The translations under genes were made by a program, and so were the position numbers. Shown here one piece after another: positions 10,580 through 21,448 of a stretch of 64,000 nt of DNA (position 1 is its first letter; every line of letters begins with the position of its first letter). Under the pieces are notes generated by a model. That model had not been told where the DNA came from. It saw only the letters and a list, made by a program, of their open reading frames with translations, and did not search any database. Source of the DNA: Macrotrachela quadricornifera (lineage: Eukaryota; Rotifera; Eurotatoria; Philodinida; Philodinidae); NCBI GenBank assembly GCA_022393335.1, contig JAJEKB010021087.1, positions 683,435 through 747,434 of the forward strand. Reading direction: 5' to 3'.

Positions 10580-13500
10580 ATGAATAAGCAATGCGTTTTT
10601 TGCACTATTTTGTGCACAAGTTATTGTTGTACACAATGTAATCAAATGAGTCGTGGTTTAAAATTCGAACGTTTACTTCAACGTTTAGAAACATGTTCTA
10701 ATAGTGTCATGAACCGCGATGAAATCAATTCCCTTGCACAACAAATTAAACAGGTGAGTTCAGTTGAACAATCATAAAATTAAAATAAAATTGAAAATAT
10801 TGTAGATGGATTCAATTATGAAACCATTTCAGTTTTATCCTACTTATGTCTTTGACGAAACAAAACAAGTAGTAGACGTAGTCGCTAAGGACTATCTTGA
10901 AAAGGCGACTGCTGATACACATCATCTTGTTCCTGTTGATGTTTCTGGTGATGGAAACTGTTTATATCATTCTATTGTTCTTTTGATGAACAATCCATTA
11001 GTGACGGCTAGTGAATTGCGAGGTATAAATTCTTTTTCTTGATGTTATCCTTAATTAAGATTTGAAAACAATTTTTAGTTCGAACTGTTATTGAACTTAT
11101 AAGTAATGAAAACTACTACGATAGCATGTATGCACGATATGCAGGAAATACCGCTATTATTATTCAAGCAGCTTGCAAAAAGGGAATGTATTCGGAAATA
11201 CATGAAGTTGCTGCATTATGCAATTTACTACAATGCAACATACGAAGTGTTTATCCAAGAATTGATTTTGAATATTACAAAGCAATTTGGGATAGCGTCT
11301 TTACACCTATTCCACCTGTTATTGGAAACTGTACTATTGTAGTCTTATGGTCATGTACTTTGGATGAAAAAGATGCTCGAGAAACATATAACGGCTTCTG
11401 GAGACCGAATCATTTTGTACCACTTCTGTCTCCACCTATTCTTAATGAAGTCAATAGTGAATCAATATCACTTGTTGTGGTAAGTTAGCGAATTGTAAAT
11501 AGAAAAATTAAAGCATTGAAAGTTTTCTGTAGACACCTGAAAAGAGAACGTTCAAAAACAATACTGTTACTCAAATAAGGATACCTGAATTTCAATCTTC
11601 TCCAAGTAGACGATTACGAAATAAAGAGAACATTGGAAATAATTTCCTTCAAACAGACGCGCCAATTGCAATGGAAACGGAAAAGAACGATAAGGAAGAA
11701 AGACGTCAAATTCAACTTCAAAAGAAAAGAGAACGAAGTCGATCCAGTCGAATGAACGAAACAAAAGAACAACGAGAAATCCGTCTTCAGAAAAAAAGAG
11801 AGCAAAGCCGATCGAGCCGAATGAATGAAACAGAAGAAGAACGGGAAATTCGTCTACAGAAAGACAGAGAACGAACTCAAATAAATAGAACCAATGAAAC
11901 TGAAGAAGGACGAGAAATTCGTCTACAAAAAGAAAGAGAACGAATTCAAATTAGTAGAATGAATGAAACAGAAGAACAGCAGAAAATTCGACTCGAGAAA
12001 ACGAGTGAAAGAAATCAATCAAGTCGAACGAACGAGTTAGAAAAACAACATCAAATTCGACTGGAACAACAAAAGAAACGAAGTCAAGCAAATAGAGCTA
12101 AAAAGAAACATGAAACTGTTGGTGGTGGACAAGACTCTGTCCGCTCATCTTGGCCTGAACCAATTTCTCGTGACTTAAAAGAAACTCGTTTGCAGCAATT
12201 TTTAGAACAGATGTCTATGTCAAAATTAGCTGAAGCTACCTGTGCAGTTTGTAATATTCGCACTCCAGCAAAAGATTCGAAGAAAATACCAATCTCAAAA
12301 ATTCCTAATATTGGTTTACTTAAAATTTCTGAAGAACTCAAAAAATTAATTATAAATTCAAGTGAAAATACTGTCCTCTTGACGGATGATAAAAACATAC
12401 AGACAACATCAAACATAAAAGGTATATACAATTGAATTGATTAAAAAATTTACACAGAATTGTTCACTTTAGATCATTCAGCTTCTGATTCATCATCTTT
12501 TTACTGTGAAAACGATATAATCTTGTATAAAAATGGCTTATTTCGAACAACCAGAGTGGATATGTGTGTCATTTGTCAAAAATGCCACAGTTCTCTTTCA
12601 AAAGAAAAAATACCGAAGTTTTCAGCTGCCAATAATATGTGGATAGGCGATATACCTGCCGAATTACAAGGATTAACGATTCCAGAAGAAAAATTAATAT
12701 CACTTTATCGTCACAATAGCTGTATAATAAAACTTCAATCACCTTTTCATTCAGCTACGACTGCTCAAACAGCATTAAAAGGAAATTGCATCACTTTTCT
12801 TCAAAATGTACCAAATATTGTCAATAGTTTGCCACTAACACTTGCCGATCTATGTGATACACTTAAAGTAATTTTTATTGGAGCTCGAGCACCTGATCGT
12901 CTTCATCTTAAAAGAGTTTTAACCGTACGTAAGAAGAAAATTATTCAGGCATTACAATGGCTGAAAAAAAATAACGTACTTTATCAAAACGTCAATATAA
13001 ATCTCGAAAATATTGCTCAATTACCAGAAGATGATGTACCAGAATGCATCATGTCAACTTTAGAACAAAACATAGGCAATGAAGAAGGTCAATCTGAAAG
13101 AGCAGGATATGTCCCTGATCCATTATTGAATCCACAAGAGTGCGCTACTTCAGATGTCGTACCTATTAGTAACAGGTAAGACTATTTAATAAATCAATTA
13201 AATCGTATAGCTTCTCTATTTTAGCGGCGTTCTCGATGTGAATGGCTCATCAGTATCATCAGATGAGATCGCTAATTATTTTTTGCGTAAAATAAAAACT
13301 AATGAAAATAATGTTCAGGTAGATATTGAAAACGTTTACTTAATTCCACATTCGTCGAATCCTGTCAATGAATATTTCAATCCAAAACTGTTAACTGGTT
13401 TATATCCGACTTTATTCTGTTATGGACGAGGAGCACCTGAAGATCAATCACGTCCAGTTGAAATCAAATTCAAACAACATATACGCTATCTATTATCTTA

Positions 13501-16500
13501 TAATGATCGTCGTTTTGAAACAAACCATAGTTTCATATTTGTAGTCTTCAACTTATTGCAAAGACGTGATGCTTGTTTTCATGCACAATTAATTGCAACA
13601 AAACCGTATTTTCAAGCATCTGCGAATGAAATTCAATCAATAAATAGCAAAGATATTGAAATGGCTCTTGACAACAATTCCAAAAGAACATACAATACAG
13701 CATCAAATAGTGCTTTAAACAAACTTTTACAACATATTAAAACTGTTGGTGGTCGAGTTATGGGCTCAGCATATTCAAGATCAGCTTTACGTACCCGAAT
13801 TCATGCACTTATCTTTAATCAAGGTCTGCCAAGTATATTTCTTACAATAAATCCGGCCGATATTCATAGTCCCGTAGCATTATATTTTGCTGGTGTTAAA
13901 CTCAATCTAGATAACATTCAAAATGAACAGCTTATGGATACTTATAGACGAGCTGAAATTATAGCATCTCATCCAGTTGCCACCGCCAAATTTTTTCACG
14001 TGTTAATCACCAATATCCTAGATACTATGATTATGGGAGGTGTTTTAGGACCAGTAAAGGCTTACTTTGGTACTGTTGAAAGTCAAGGCCGAGGTTCACT
14101 CCATCTACATCTGCTTATTTGGCTCGATCATGATCTGAAACCAGCTGATATGAAAGAAAAAATTCAAGATGCTACTTTTCGTGATGAATTAAAAGCCTAT
14201 TTAGAAGATATTATCAAAGAAGATTTAGACGACTTCAAAGACAGACAAATCATCGCGTCTTCGGCTGGTACGAAAAAATTTTCTTTTATTCGATCATCCA
14301 CCTTTTTTTTTCTTTATGTTAGTGCCGACATCATTCGATACTCCTACACAATTGTCACAGAACAATATTTATACCGCTTTACGTACTATTGATTTGACAG
14401 GATTGACAGAAAATACACATGAATTACCTGTTTTGTCAACGCCAACAAAACAACACCAATCTTCTCCGTCAATTCCTTACCGATCCCCCTCGATTCCATT
14501 TCGATCACCATCAATTCCTTATAGGTCTCCAATAGTAACACCATTGCCACAAACACCAGCGCATGATCGATCAACAATTGGTATGATATAGTAAATATTT
14601 GATAAAAAACAAAATATTTATTTATATTTTCTAGATGTGGATGTTTCATATAATCAATTAAACTTACTTCTAGCCTGTTTGCCTACTCCAAATCCTTCGT
14701 CACCTAGTTTCATATCACGGTTTCGCGCCTATGTCGTACAACTTGTTGAATGGTGCAACACTCACAGACATAGTGACACATGTTATAAATATTGTAATGG
14801 TGCTTGTGGTGACAAAAAGATTTGTCGAATGCGTATGCCACGCAAATTGGTACCAATATCGACAATCGATCCCGATACAGGTCATATTTCGATGCGACGA
14901 TCAGATCCATGGATCAACAATTTCAATGAGTATCTTATCTCAGCCTGTCGATCCAATATGGATATTAAATTTATTTGGACTGGTAATGATGCTAAAGCTT
15001 TAGTTTATTACATTACCGATTATGTCACAAAGATGAGTCTATCTTTTCATGATACATTCTCTCTTGTACAAAAAAGTATTACATCATTACAAAATACAAG
15101 CAATCAATTAGACAAGGAAAATTTAATTGAAAAATCACGTAAACTCGTTTTACGTTGCTATAATACACTTGCTTCACAACAAGAATTATCTGGTGTTCAA
15201 GTGGCTTCTTATCTTATGAATTGGGATGATCATTATACGACACACAAATTCCAAGGTCTTTTTTTAATTCAAACTGAACGATTTTTACAAAGTGACCTGG
15301 ATGCAATGCGTGCAAAGCAAAATCTCCAGCTAGCATCATACGGTAAATCTAGTTTTTTTTTACTACACTTATTTTTCAACTGACTCTTGTTTGGTGACAT
15401 TCTTTTTTTTTTTATAGATGAACAGTAAGAGAGAGAGAGAGAGAGGGGAGAGCAGAGGAGAGCAGAGGAGAGGAGAGAGAGAAGAGAATTGGGAGGAGAA
15501 GACAAGAAAGAGAACCGCGAAAAGAGAAGAAGGAGAGAAGAGAGAGAGGGAAAGAAAAAAAGAAGAAAGGTCATTTGCGCTAAGCAGTATGAACATCGAG
15601 ATTGACAGACGATAACTAATTAACAAAATGACCACATGCTGAGACAGGAAGGTAAGAGAATTGATTGAAAAGAAGAATAACTCTCAATGTATAGACAATC
15701 TGTGAAGGATAAAAGAAAAAGAAACAAACAAATTGATATATCCATCATATGAAGAGCGATAGTGATGACTGAATAAGTATGAACATCAATCATGCATTGT
15801 GTCACCAATAAGGCGTATTTGATGAAATTACATTAGTATAAGTTCGATACTGTTTTGGATAAGCATTAAGTATCGAGGTCAATTACCCAGATATGTTTTT
15901 TTTTATATGTGAAAAGATGTGAAATAAATATACGCGTTTTTTTCACATGTAGATGTAATTGATGATGTGGATATGTTTGATGATGAAACGATTAATGATG
16001 AAAATAGTGATGAAGAACATTTCCAAGTTCAATCAACGGAAGATAAAAACAATTTTATACTTGTTAATACACGTATTGATTATCAATATCGTTCAGACAA
16101 CCTCAACAACACATGTTTATACGATTTTGTTAGTACATTTTATAAGAAAAAAATCAATGAAACAGATTTAAAACACTTATCAAAGTCTTCTTCGACAGAA
16201 AATCAACAAAATAATCAAAGAGGTCGACTATCTAATGAACGTTTTTCTTTTCAAAAAGAACATCCTCAAGCAACAACACATATATTGATGAAATATAGTG
16301 AACTTCATGTACCCGTTCTTTACGGCCCACAAGTTCCTCGACAAGATCGTGATGATACTCGGGAACGGTACAATCGAGCACTTCTCACACTCTTTGTACC
16401 ATGGCGCAATGCAATCGATCTATGTGACGTCAATCAAACATGGGAGGATGCATTTGAATCTCGAAAAAATCTTATTTCTGCTTATTCATGCAAAATTATA

Positions 16501-18891
16501 GAAAATATCCAGCTTTTACATGAATGTAAAAAAGATCGTGATGAACATCTCCTTCAAGTTATTGCTGAAGCACAAGTCGGTGATGACTCAATTGATCCTG
16601 TATTGTTACCATCAAATCAAGATGCTAACGGTGAATACGAAGCAGATGATATCGACGATTTAATTCAATTAATAGGCAGCGTAGATGAATTAACAGCGGC
16701 TGCAACTAATGCTACGAAAAAATCAACAGAAAATGTATATATTCGGGAAGCTGTTGAAGCTGTGGAAAAGGTTGGACGGTTCAATCATATGAATCGTAAG
16801 TGTTAATTGTTCTATCATTCATGTCATTTAGAAAAATATATATAAATTGTTTTAGAACATGATCAACATGCTTCAAATACAGTCATCGATCGACGAATTG
16901 CGCCATTTGTTTCTGCAACGCCTAATCTCATTAAACTTAATTCAAAATGGCAAGATCATTTGAAGATGGAAAAGGAACGAATTAGACGCAGTTTGATTTC
17001 AGGCAAACATAACAATGATGATGATATTTTAGATTTTAATGATGTAACTGACGCCGTTGTAACGGTAATCAGTCCATATAACAATAGAAATAATGTCGAA
17101 AAAAATACATCAATTCCTCCAGTACTCGTAGTTAAGAACAATTTCTCAACTCAAAATAGCATCATTGGTGAATTTACATTGAATAAAGAGCAAAGAGCTG
17201 CATTCTTGATAATAACAAGTCATCTCGATGGTGATAGCCGGTGTCGTTCAGGTATTCTCATAAAATAAACCATTAATTATTTGACCAACTAATCTATTTT
17301 AGGTGACAATAATGGTCAGCTCATAATGTGTATACCTGGATGTGGTGGAACAGGCAAATCACAATTGATTCGGGCTGTCACAAAATATTTTCTTATTACA
17401 AAAAGAATGCACATGATGCGAAAACTAGCACCTACTGGAATTGCAGCAGCTGAAATTGATGGTATGACAATCCATTCATTTTTAGGTGAACAACGTAATT
17501 CAGGAAAGCCACGTACCATTAAACCAGGTGATTCCAAACTTGAAAAACAATGGAGACCTGTCGAGTATCTCTTAATTGATGAGATGAGTATGGTTGGCTT
17601 AACTTTATTAGGAAAACTTAATAGAATTATTTGCTCTGCCAAACATGTCGATCCTCAAGTTCCATTTGGTGGCGTGAACGTAATCTTTTTTGGTGATTAT
17701 TTACAATACCGCCCAGTCTATGATTCGCCATTGCACACAGATTTTTCATTGCCATCCAAAAAGAAACAAGGAAAATCATTATCTGAAAAAGAAATTCAAC
17801 AGCGCGTTGCACGTTCATTAGTTCTTCAAATGAATTGTGTGGTTAAACTTACACAACAGATGCGAACAGAAGATTTACGATATCTTCAACTGCTTGATCG
17901 ACTTCGTCATGGACAATGCAATTATGACGATTATGAATTATTGCAAACACGAGTTGTTGGTCAACCAACGATAGAATCTTTACATGATTCACCATGGGAC
18001 AAAGTAAATATATTTTTTCATGTAAAGGAAAAATTGTTTTCGTCTTTTCAGGCTCCTATTCTTGTGTTCCGAAACGAAGTTCGCACACAATTAAATAACA
18101 AAGCAGCAATTCATAATGCAGTACAAATAGGTAATCCACCGATGGTATGTGTCGCTCAAGATACTTGTAAAGGCAAACCAATCGAAGATCCAATATTGAT
18201 TAAAAAATTATTAGAATTATCTGATAGCAAAACAGAGCATTTACCTGGTTTACTACCTTTTATTCCAGGCATGCCTGTCATTTTAACACAAAATATTGCT
18301 ACTGAATTAGGTCTTATTAATGGTATTAATGGAATCTTTCGACAACTAGTATATCATGAAGAATCGGTATCAACAGAAAATTTATCGGAAATGTTTCCAA
18401 ATAACACACAATATATTCGTCGACCGATATATGCTTTGATCGAAATTAATAAGTCTAAGATTGAATGCAAACTTGAAGATCTTCAACCAAAACTTATTCC
18501 AATTCCGTTAATAGAACAAACTTTTCGTGTCGACATCGTCGATATTCTTCCAAAAGATAAGAAATCAAAATTAAATCAAAAGACAATTTTATCAATCAAA
18601 CGGTCTGCATTACCACTCGTACCTGCTTATTGTATTACAACACATAAAAGCCAAGGTCAAACTTTGAGCAAAGTCATTATTGATTTGAAATTACCAAATG
18701 AAACTGATGATATTGCAGCAGTATACGTACCATTATCTCGTGTAAAACGTTTAGCTGATCTAGCTATTCTACGGCCATTCGATTACAAAGTTTTACTTAT
18801 GAAACCAAATAAATCTCAAGTTGCTGAAATGGAACGGCTTGATCAACTATATACAAACACACACAGGCGTTTCTCAGAGTGGTTTCGATAA
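10580..18891 (+). CDS. Helitron Rep-helicase with N-terminal OTU protease
   Basis: Spliced model, all GT-AG: 10580-10753, 10806-11022, 11079-11479, 11533-12421, 12473-13175, 13225-14267, 14323-14580, 14635-15342, 15953-16795, 16856-17251, 17303-18003, 18052-18891. Phases agree at each junction and give about 2,390 residues with no stop. Domains: OTU cysteine protease (DGNCLYHS, Cys about 110; NHFVPLL, His about 242); six Arg/Glu-rich repeats (about 311-460); CxxC plus DUF6570-like region (about 500-700); Rep with intact HUH (GRGSLHLHLLIWL, about 1088) and paired tyrosines (YYITDYVTK, about 1353); then a PIF1-like helicase from about 1890 with GCGGTGKS, LIDEMSMVG, FFGDYLQ, LTQQMRT, THKSQGQTL and VPLSRVK. 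Rep nicks and joins single-stranded transposon ends; the helicase unwinds. Introns are 48-60 bp except one of 610 bp. The last listed intron is in frame and inferred. Confidence 0.88.
11671..12110 (+). repeat. Tandem 23-residue Arg/Glu-rich repeats in Helitron B
   Basis: Six units of about 69 bp encode variants of MNETEEEREIRLQKDRER. They form a highly charged, probably coiled-coil or extended helix between the OTU protease and the DUF6570-like domain. Helitron A has different 21-residue repeats in the same position. Confidence 0.8.
14464..14535 (+). repeat. Short SIPYRSP heptapeptide repeats in Helitron B exon 7
   Basis: Three copies of a 24-bp unit (CCGTCAATTCCTTACCGATC and variants) encode SPSIPYR-type repeats in the low-complexity linker between the HUH half and the tyrosine half of Rep. 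Confidence 0.7.
15343..15952 (+). other. Oversized 610-bp intron with purine tract
   Basis: Donor G|GTAAAT and acceptor CATGTAG join in frame, but the intron is ten times longer than the other introns of the gene. It holds a purine-only (GA)n-type tract at about 15425-15580. A normal-size acceptor exists at 15417 (TTTTTATAG), after which ATGAACAGTAAG gives an immediate stop. A roughly 535-bp insertion into or beside an ordinary intron is the simplest reading. The short open frames inside it are low-complexity artefacts. Confidence 0.6.
18004..18051 (+). other. Probable cryptic 48-bp in-frame intron in helicase exon
   Basis: GTAAATATATTTTTTCATG and onward to TTTTCAG is 48 bp, T-rich and flanked by AAA|GCT. 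It has no stop and is divisible by three, so the unspliced frame stays open. Removing it joins SPWDK to APILVFRNEVRTQLN, as in other Helitron helicases; retained, it adds 16 unconserved residues. Confidence 0.65.
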
Positions 18892-19834
18892 ATTTTATAC
18901 ATAATAAGACTATTCTGATTGTCTGTGTATATGCTTATACCATAAACAGTTAGCGTTTCTCATAAATTCATTTATCTTCAATATAATTATGAAATTCTGA
19001 TCCTTGATGTTCTTTAAATCAGATTTTTTTTGTCCTTTTTTTGATAATGTTAGGTATGCTATTTGATAGAAACTAGTTCTTTTCCTATTCATTTTTATTT
19101 GCTTCAATGATATATAAAATAAATTTTTTGTTATTTAGTTAGTTATGCAAGTGCTAGAATAAATCTTCTTAGTTAAAAAATAATTCGTACATTTTTCGGC
19201 TTTGCTATAAAAAGCAAAATATTTCAAATTGGATATTACTGTATTCAAAGATACATTCATGAAAAGTACAACTGTAAATGATATCAAGAGCACTTTCATT
19301 TCACATCATTCGAGTTAAACACTCCGATTGATCTACATACTCTGTTATAAATTGCCAATATTAAGCTATACAAAATAAATTAAAAGCACATGGTAGCGCT
19401 CACGCTACCATAAAATATACAAAAAAAATTATATATCCGAATATTTTTCTCGGTTGTGAGAGATACCTCTTTCAACTATATATTTTCTCGCATAATCTCA
19501 ATGTACTGAACGATTAGTTTTACATCAACGATTAATTGGATTAGAATAGGCGGTATTGTTTATATTATTCTGATGCTCAACATAACTATCGCAATATATT
19601 CATTTCATAACAAGGTTAATTCTAATACCAATCACATTTTTGACGTTAGAGCCGAACTTATAGAAGGATAAAATATCAAGAAAATATCAAAATAGGATTA
19701 TAACGAGTAATATAATAATACATTTTAAGATGTTACGAGTTGTTTCAGAAGGAGAAAAAATATTTACCTGACGGTAACAATTCAGTCGAGGGTTAAGCGA
19801 GTCAGCCTCGACGAGCGTTATTTATCTTAAATAG
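18892..19834. other. Helitron B 3' flank, no gene
   Basis: Non-coding AT-rich sequence after the helicase stop. The only notable structure is the hairpin at 19391-19410. Confidence 0.5.
19391..19410 (+). other. Perfect 8-bp hairpin, candidate Helitron 3' subterminal structure
   Basis: TGGTAGCG-CTCA-CGCTACCA: an eight-base-pair GC-containing stem with a four-base loop in otherwise AT-rich DNA, 500 bp after the Rep-helicase stop. Helitrons carry such a hairpin shortly before the 3' end, but no CTRR motif follows within about 15 bases, so it may mark a Helentron-type end or be incidental. Confidence 0.4.
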
Positions 19835-20748
19835 AAATCATCTTCGAATAATGAAGAATTTCATAATGTCATATTATCTCTATTGACTTATCTTTGTACT
19901 GATAAAAATATCCGATTATTTTTTGTTAATCGAACTGACCTATTCGATATTTTATTTGAAGATTTTAAAAAAATAATGAAGAATATCAATTAAATCTTCT
20001 TGGACTTTCGATTAATTTAACCAATAAAAAAAGTTTTGGATGAGAAAAGTTGATACAAAAAGTGAAGATTTGTTCATTCAAATTTGATTAATAAATATTT
20101 AATTGTTTAGTTTAACGATGAAATTTTAATCAAATTAAGAACATCGATACATTATCGATGTATTTTTAATCTATTAGAAAATTTAGCAATATATCATTGA
20201 AGAAATGATTGAAAATTTTCTTCAAAAACAAATCACTCTTCGGATTAATCAAATTTTACAACAGAATATACATGAAGAAAATATTCGAACAGGTGTATGC
20301 CTTTTAGCATTATGTATACAAATAAATGGATAAGCACAAAAAATTATTTCTCATGTTCAGAAAAACAGAGACTTTCTTTTTACAAATGCATTTCAATTCT
20401 TTAATTAGTTTCATCATTAATTTATGATCAATTTTAAAAAAGTCAACATTCATTATTAATTGGAAATATTTTATTATTATTCGAAAATATTATTATTCAT
20501 TCACCAACACAAATATTCTTAGAAAAAAGTATTAGAATTAATGAAATAATTGGTCAATTATTGAAATTAATCGAAGAACGATGGTTAAATAAGCTGGCAA
20601 GAAAAAGAAAAGTTTGCGGAAAAAAGATTTTCAAGGTTCAGCTACAAATCCATTTAAAAATGACTCATCCTACCCAGTTTTGCCAGCTGAACACGAATCT
20701 GAACTCAATTTCTGTGATTTCTAAAGATATTATATCACTCTGGGAGTA
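19835..20748 (+). pseudogene. Decayed helical-repeat-like protein fragment
   Basis: Protein-like segments lie in order across shifting plus frames: NNEEFHNVILSLLTYLCTDK, RTDLFDILFEDF, then YQLNLLGLSINLTNKK after a one-base shift, EENIRTGVCLLALCIQING followed by a stop, LLIGNILLLFENIIIHSPTQ after another stop, INEIIGQLLKLIEERWLNK, and a final NPFKNDSSYPVLPAEHESE. Their helical Leu-rich pattern resembles armadillo/HEAT-type solenoids. At least two in-frame stops and two frameshifts make it non-functional. The family is not recognised. Confidence 0.45.
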
Positions 20749-21031
20749 GAATCAGTAGTCACCCGATGGGGTCGCATACAGTGTGGTTCATGGTAACTTA
20801 GCACGCCTGTGTTTTTTCCTTGCAATTCACTGACATGGGATGCATCTTGATGCGATCTGTCTTTTAGAAAAAAATAAATACAGAGCATAGTGTATCACAT
20901 GAGAAAAGTCCAAAATACCGCCTCTCGAAATATGCTATTTCGTTGAATTTATGCAGTTTTTGGCTTTAAATACTTTTTGAAGTACACATAACATTCGGAT
21001 TCAAATCCGAGGTTTTCGCATTTTGTTTATA

Positions 21032-21448
21032 TTAATTTTGATATACACTTCTTGTCGGTGGTGTCAAAGAATGATTTTGACTATCTTGTTTGTAGGTATC
21101 TCGAATAGATTGACTTTGATTGTTAGATGCATTCTCGGTTGTATCCTGATCGTCGACCGTATTGTTTGGAACTAATGTTGTATTTTGAACAGTAGTTCGA
21201 TTTTCGGTGTTCGGTATTCACATTTGATGAGCAAGATTGAAAATAATTTTGTTCTTTATTGTTAAATTCATATTTTGGTTGACTATTTACGCCACTTTGA
21301 AAATCTATAAATACAAAGCATATATTTATTAGTATAAGTTTCAAATAAGTTTCATTATATTTAGTGATTGTTACTTACAAATATTGTTTTGAATGATTAA
21401 TGCATGAATTTCTATTATATTGTCAGTTTCTCTTTGATTCTTAGGCAT
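21032..21448 (-). pseudogene. Small Asn/Thr/Ser-rich hypothetical, two exons, probable frameshift
   Basis: Exon 1 (21448-21379) starts MPKNQRETDNIIEIHALIIQ. A 74-bp GT-AG intron (21378-21305) leads in phase to YFQSGVNSQPKYEFNNKEQ. Near 21215 the protein-like sequence moves to the next frame: NTENRTTVQNTTLVPNNTVD, ending RSVYQN and a stop at 21032. Without that shift the frame stops at 21123. No domain is recognised. The low-complexity composition makes either a fast-evolving gene with one sequencing or real indel, or a pseudogene, possible. Confidence 0.35.

Larger units (their letters stand above)
10580..19410 (+). mobile_element. Helitron B, coding-complete, OTU-containing
   Basis: Rolling-circle transposon defined by the single long multi-exon gene 10580-18891 and a perfect hairpin about 500 bp downstream (19391-19410), where Helitrons usually carry a subterminal hairpin. 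The exact 5' terminus is not identified, and no canonical CTRR end follows the hairpin, so the outer limits are approximate. The gene shows no disabling change under the splice model, so the copy may be young or active. Confidence 0.8.

Noticed and set aside
15269..15635. Ser/Leu-rich and Arg/Glu-rich open frames over the purine tract
   Set aside because: Low-complexity products of the (GA)n-type sequence inside an intron, on both strands.
20990..21012. CGGATTCAAATCCG as a tRNA T-arm
   Set aside because: No D-arm or anticodon arm upstream on either strand; simple palindrome.
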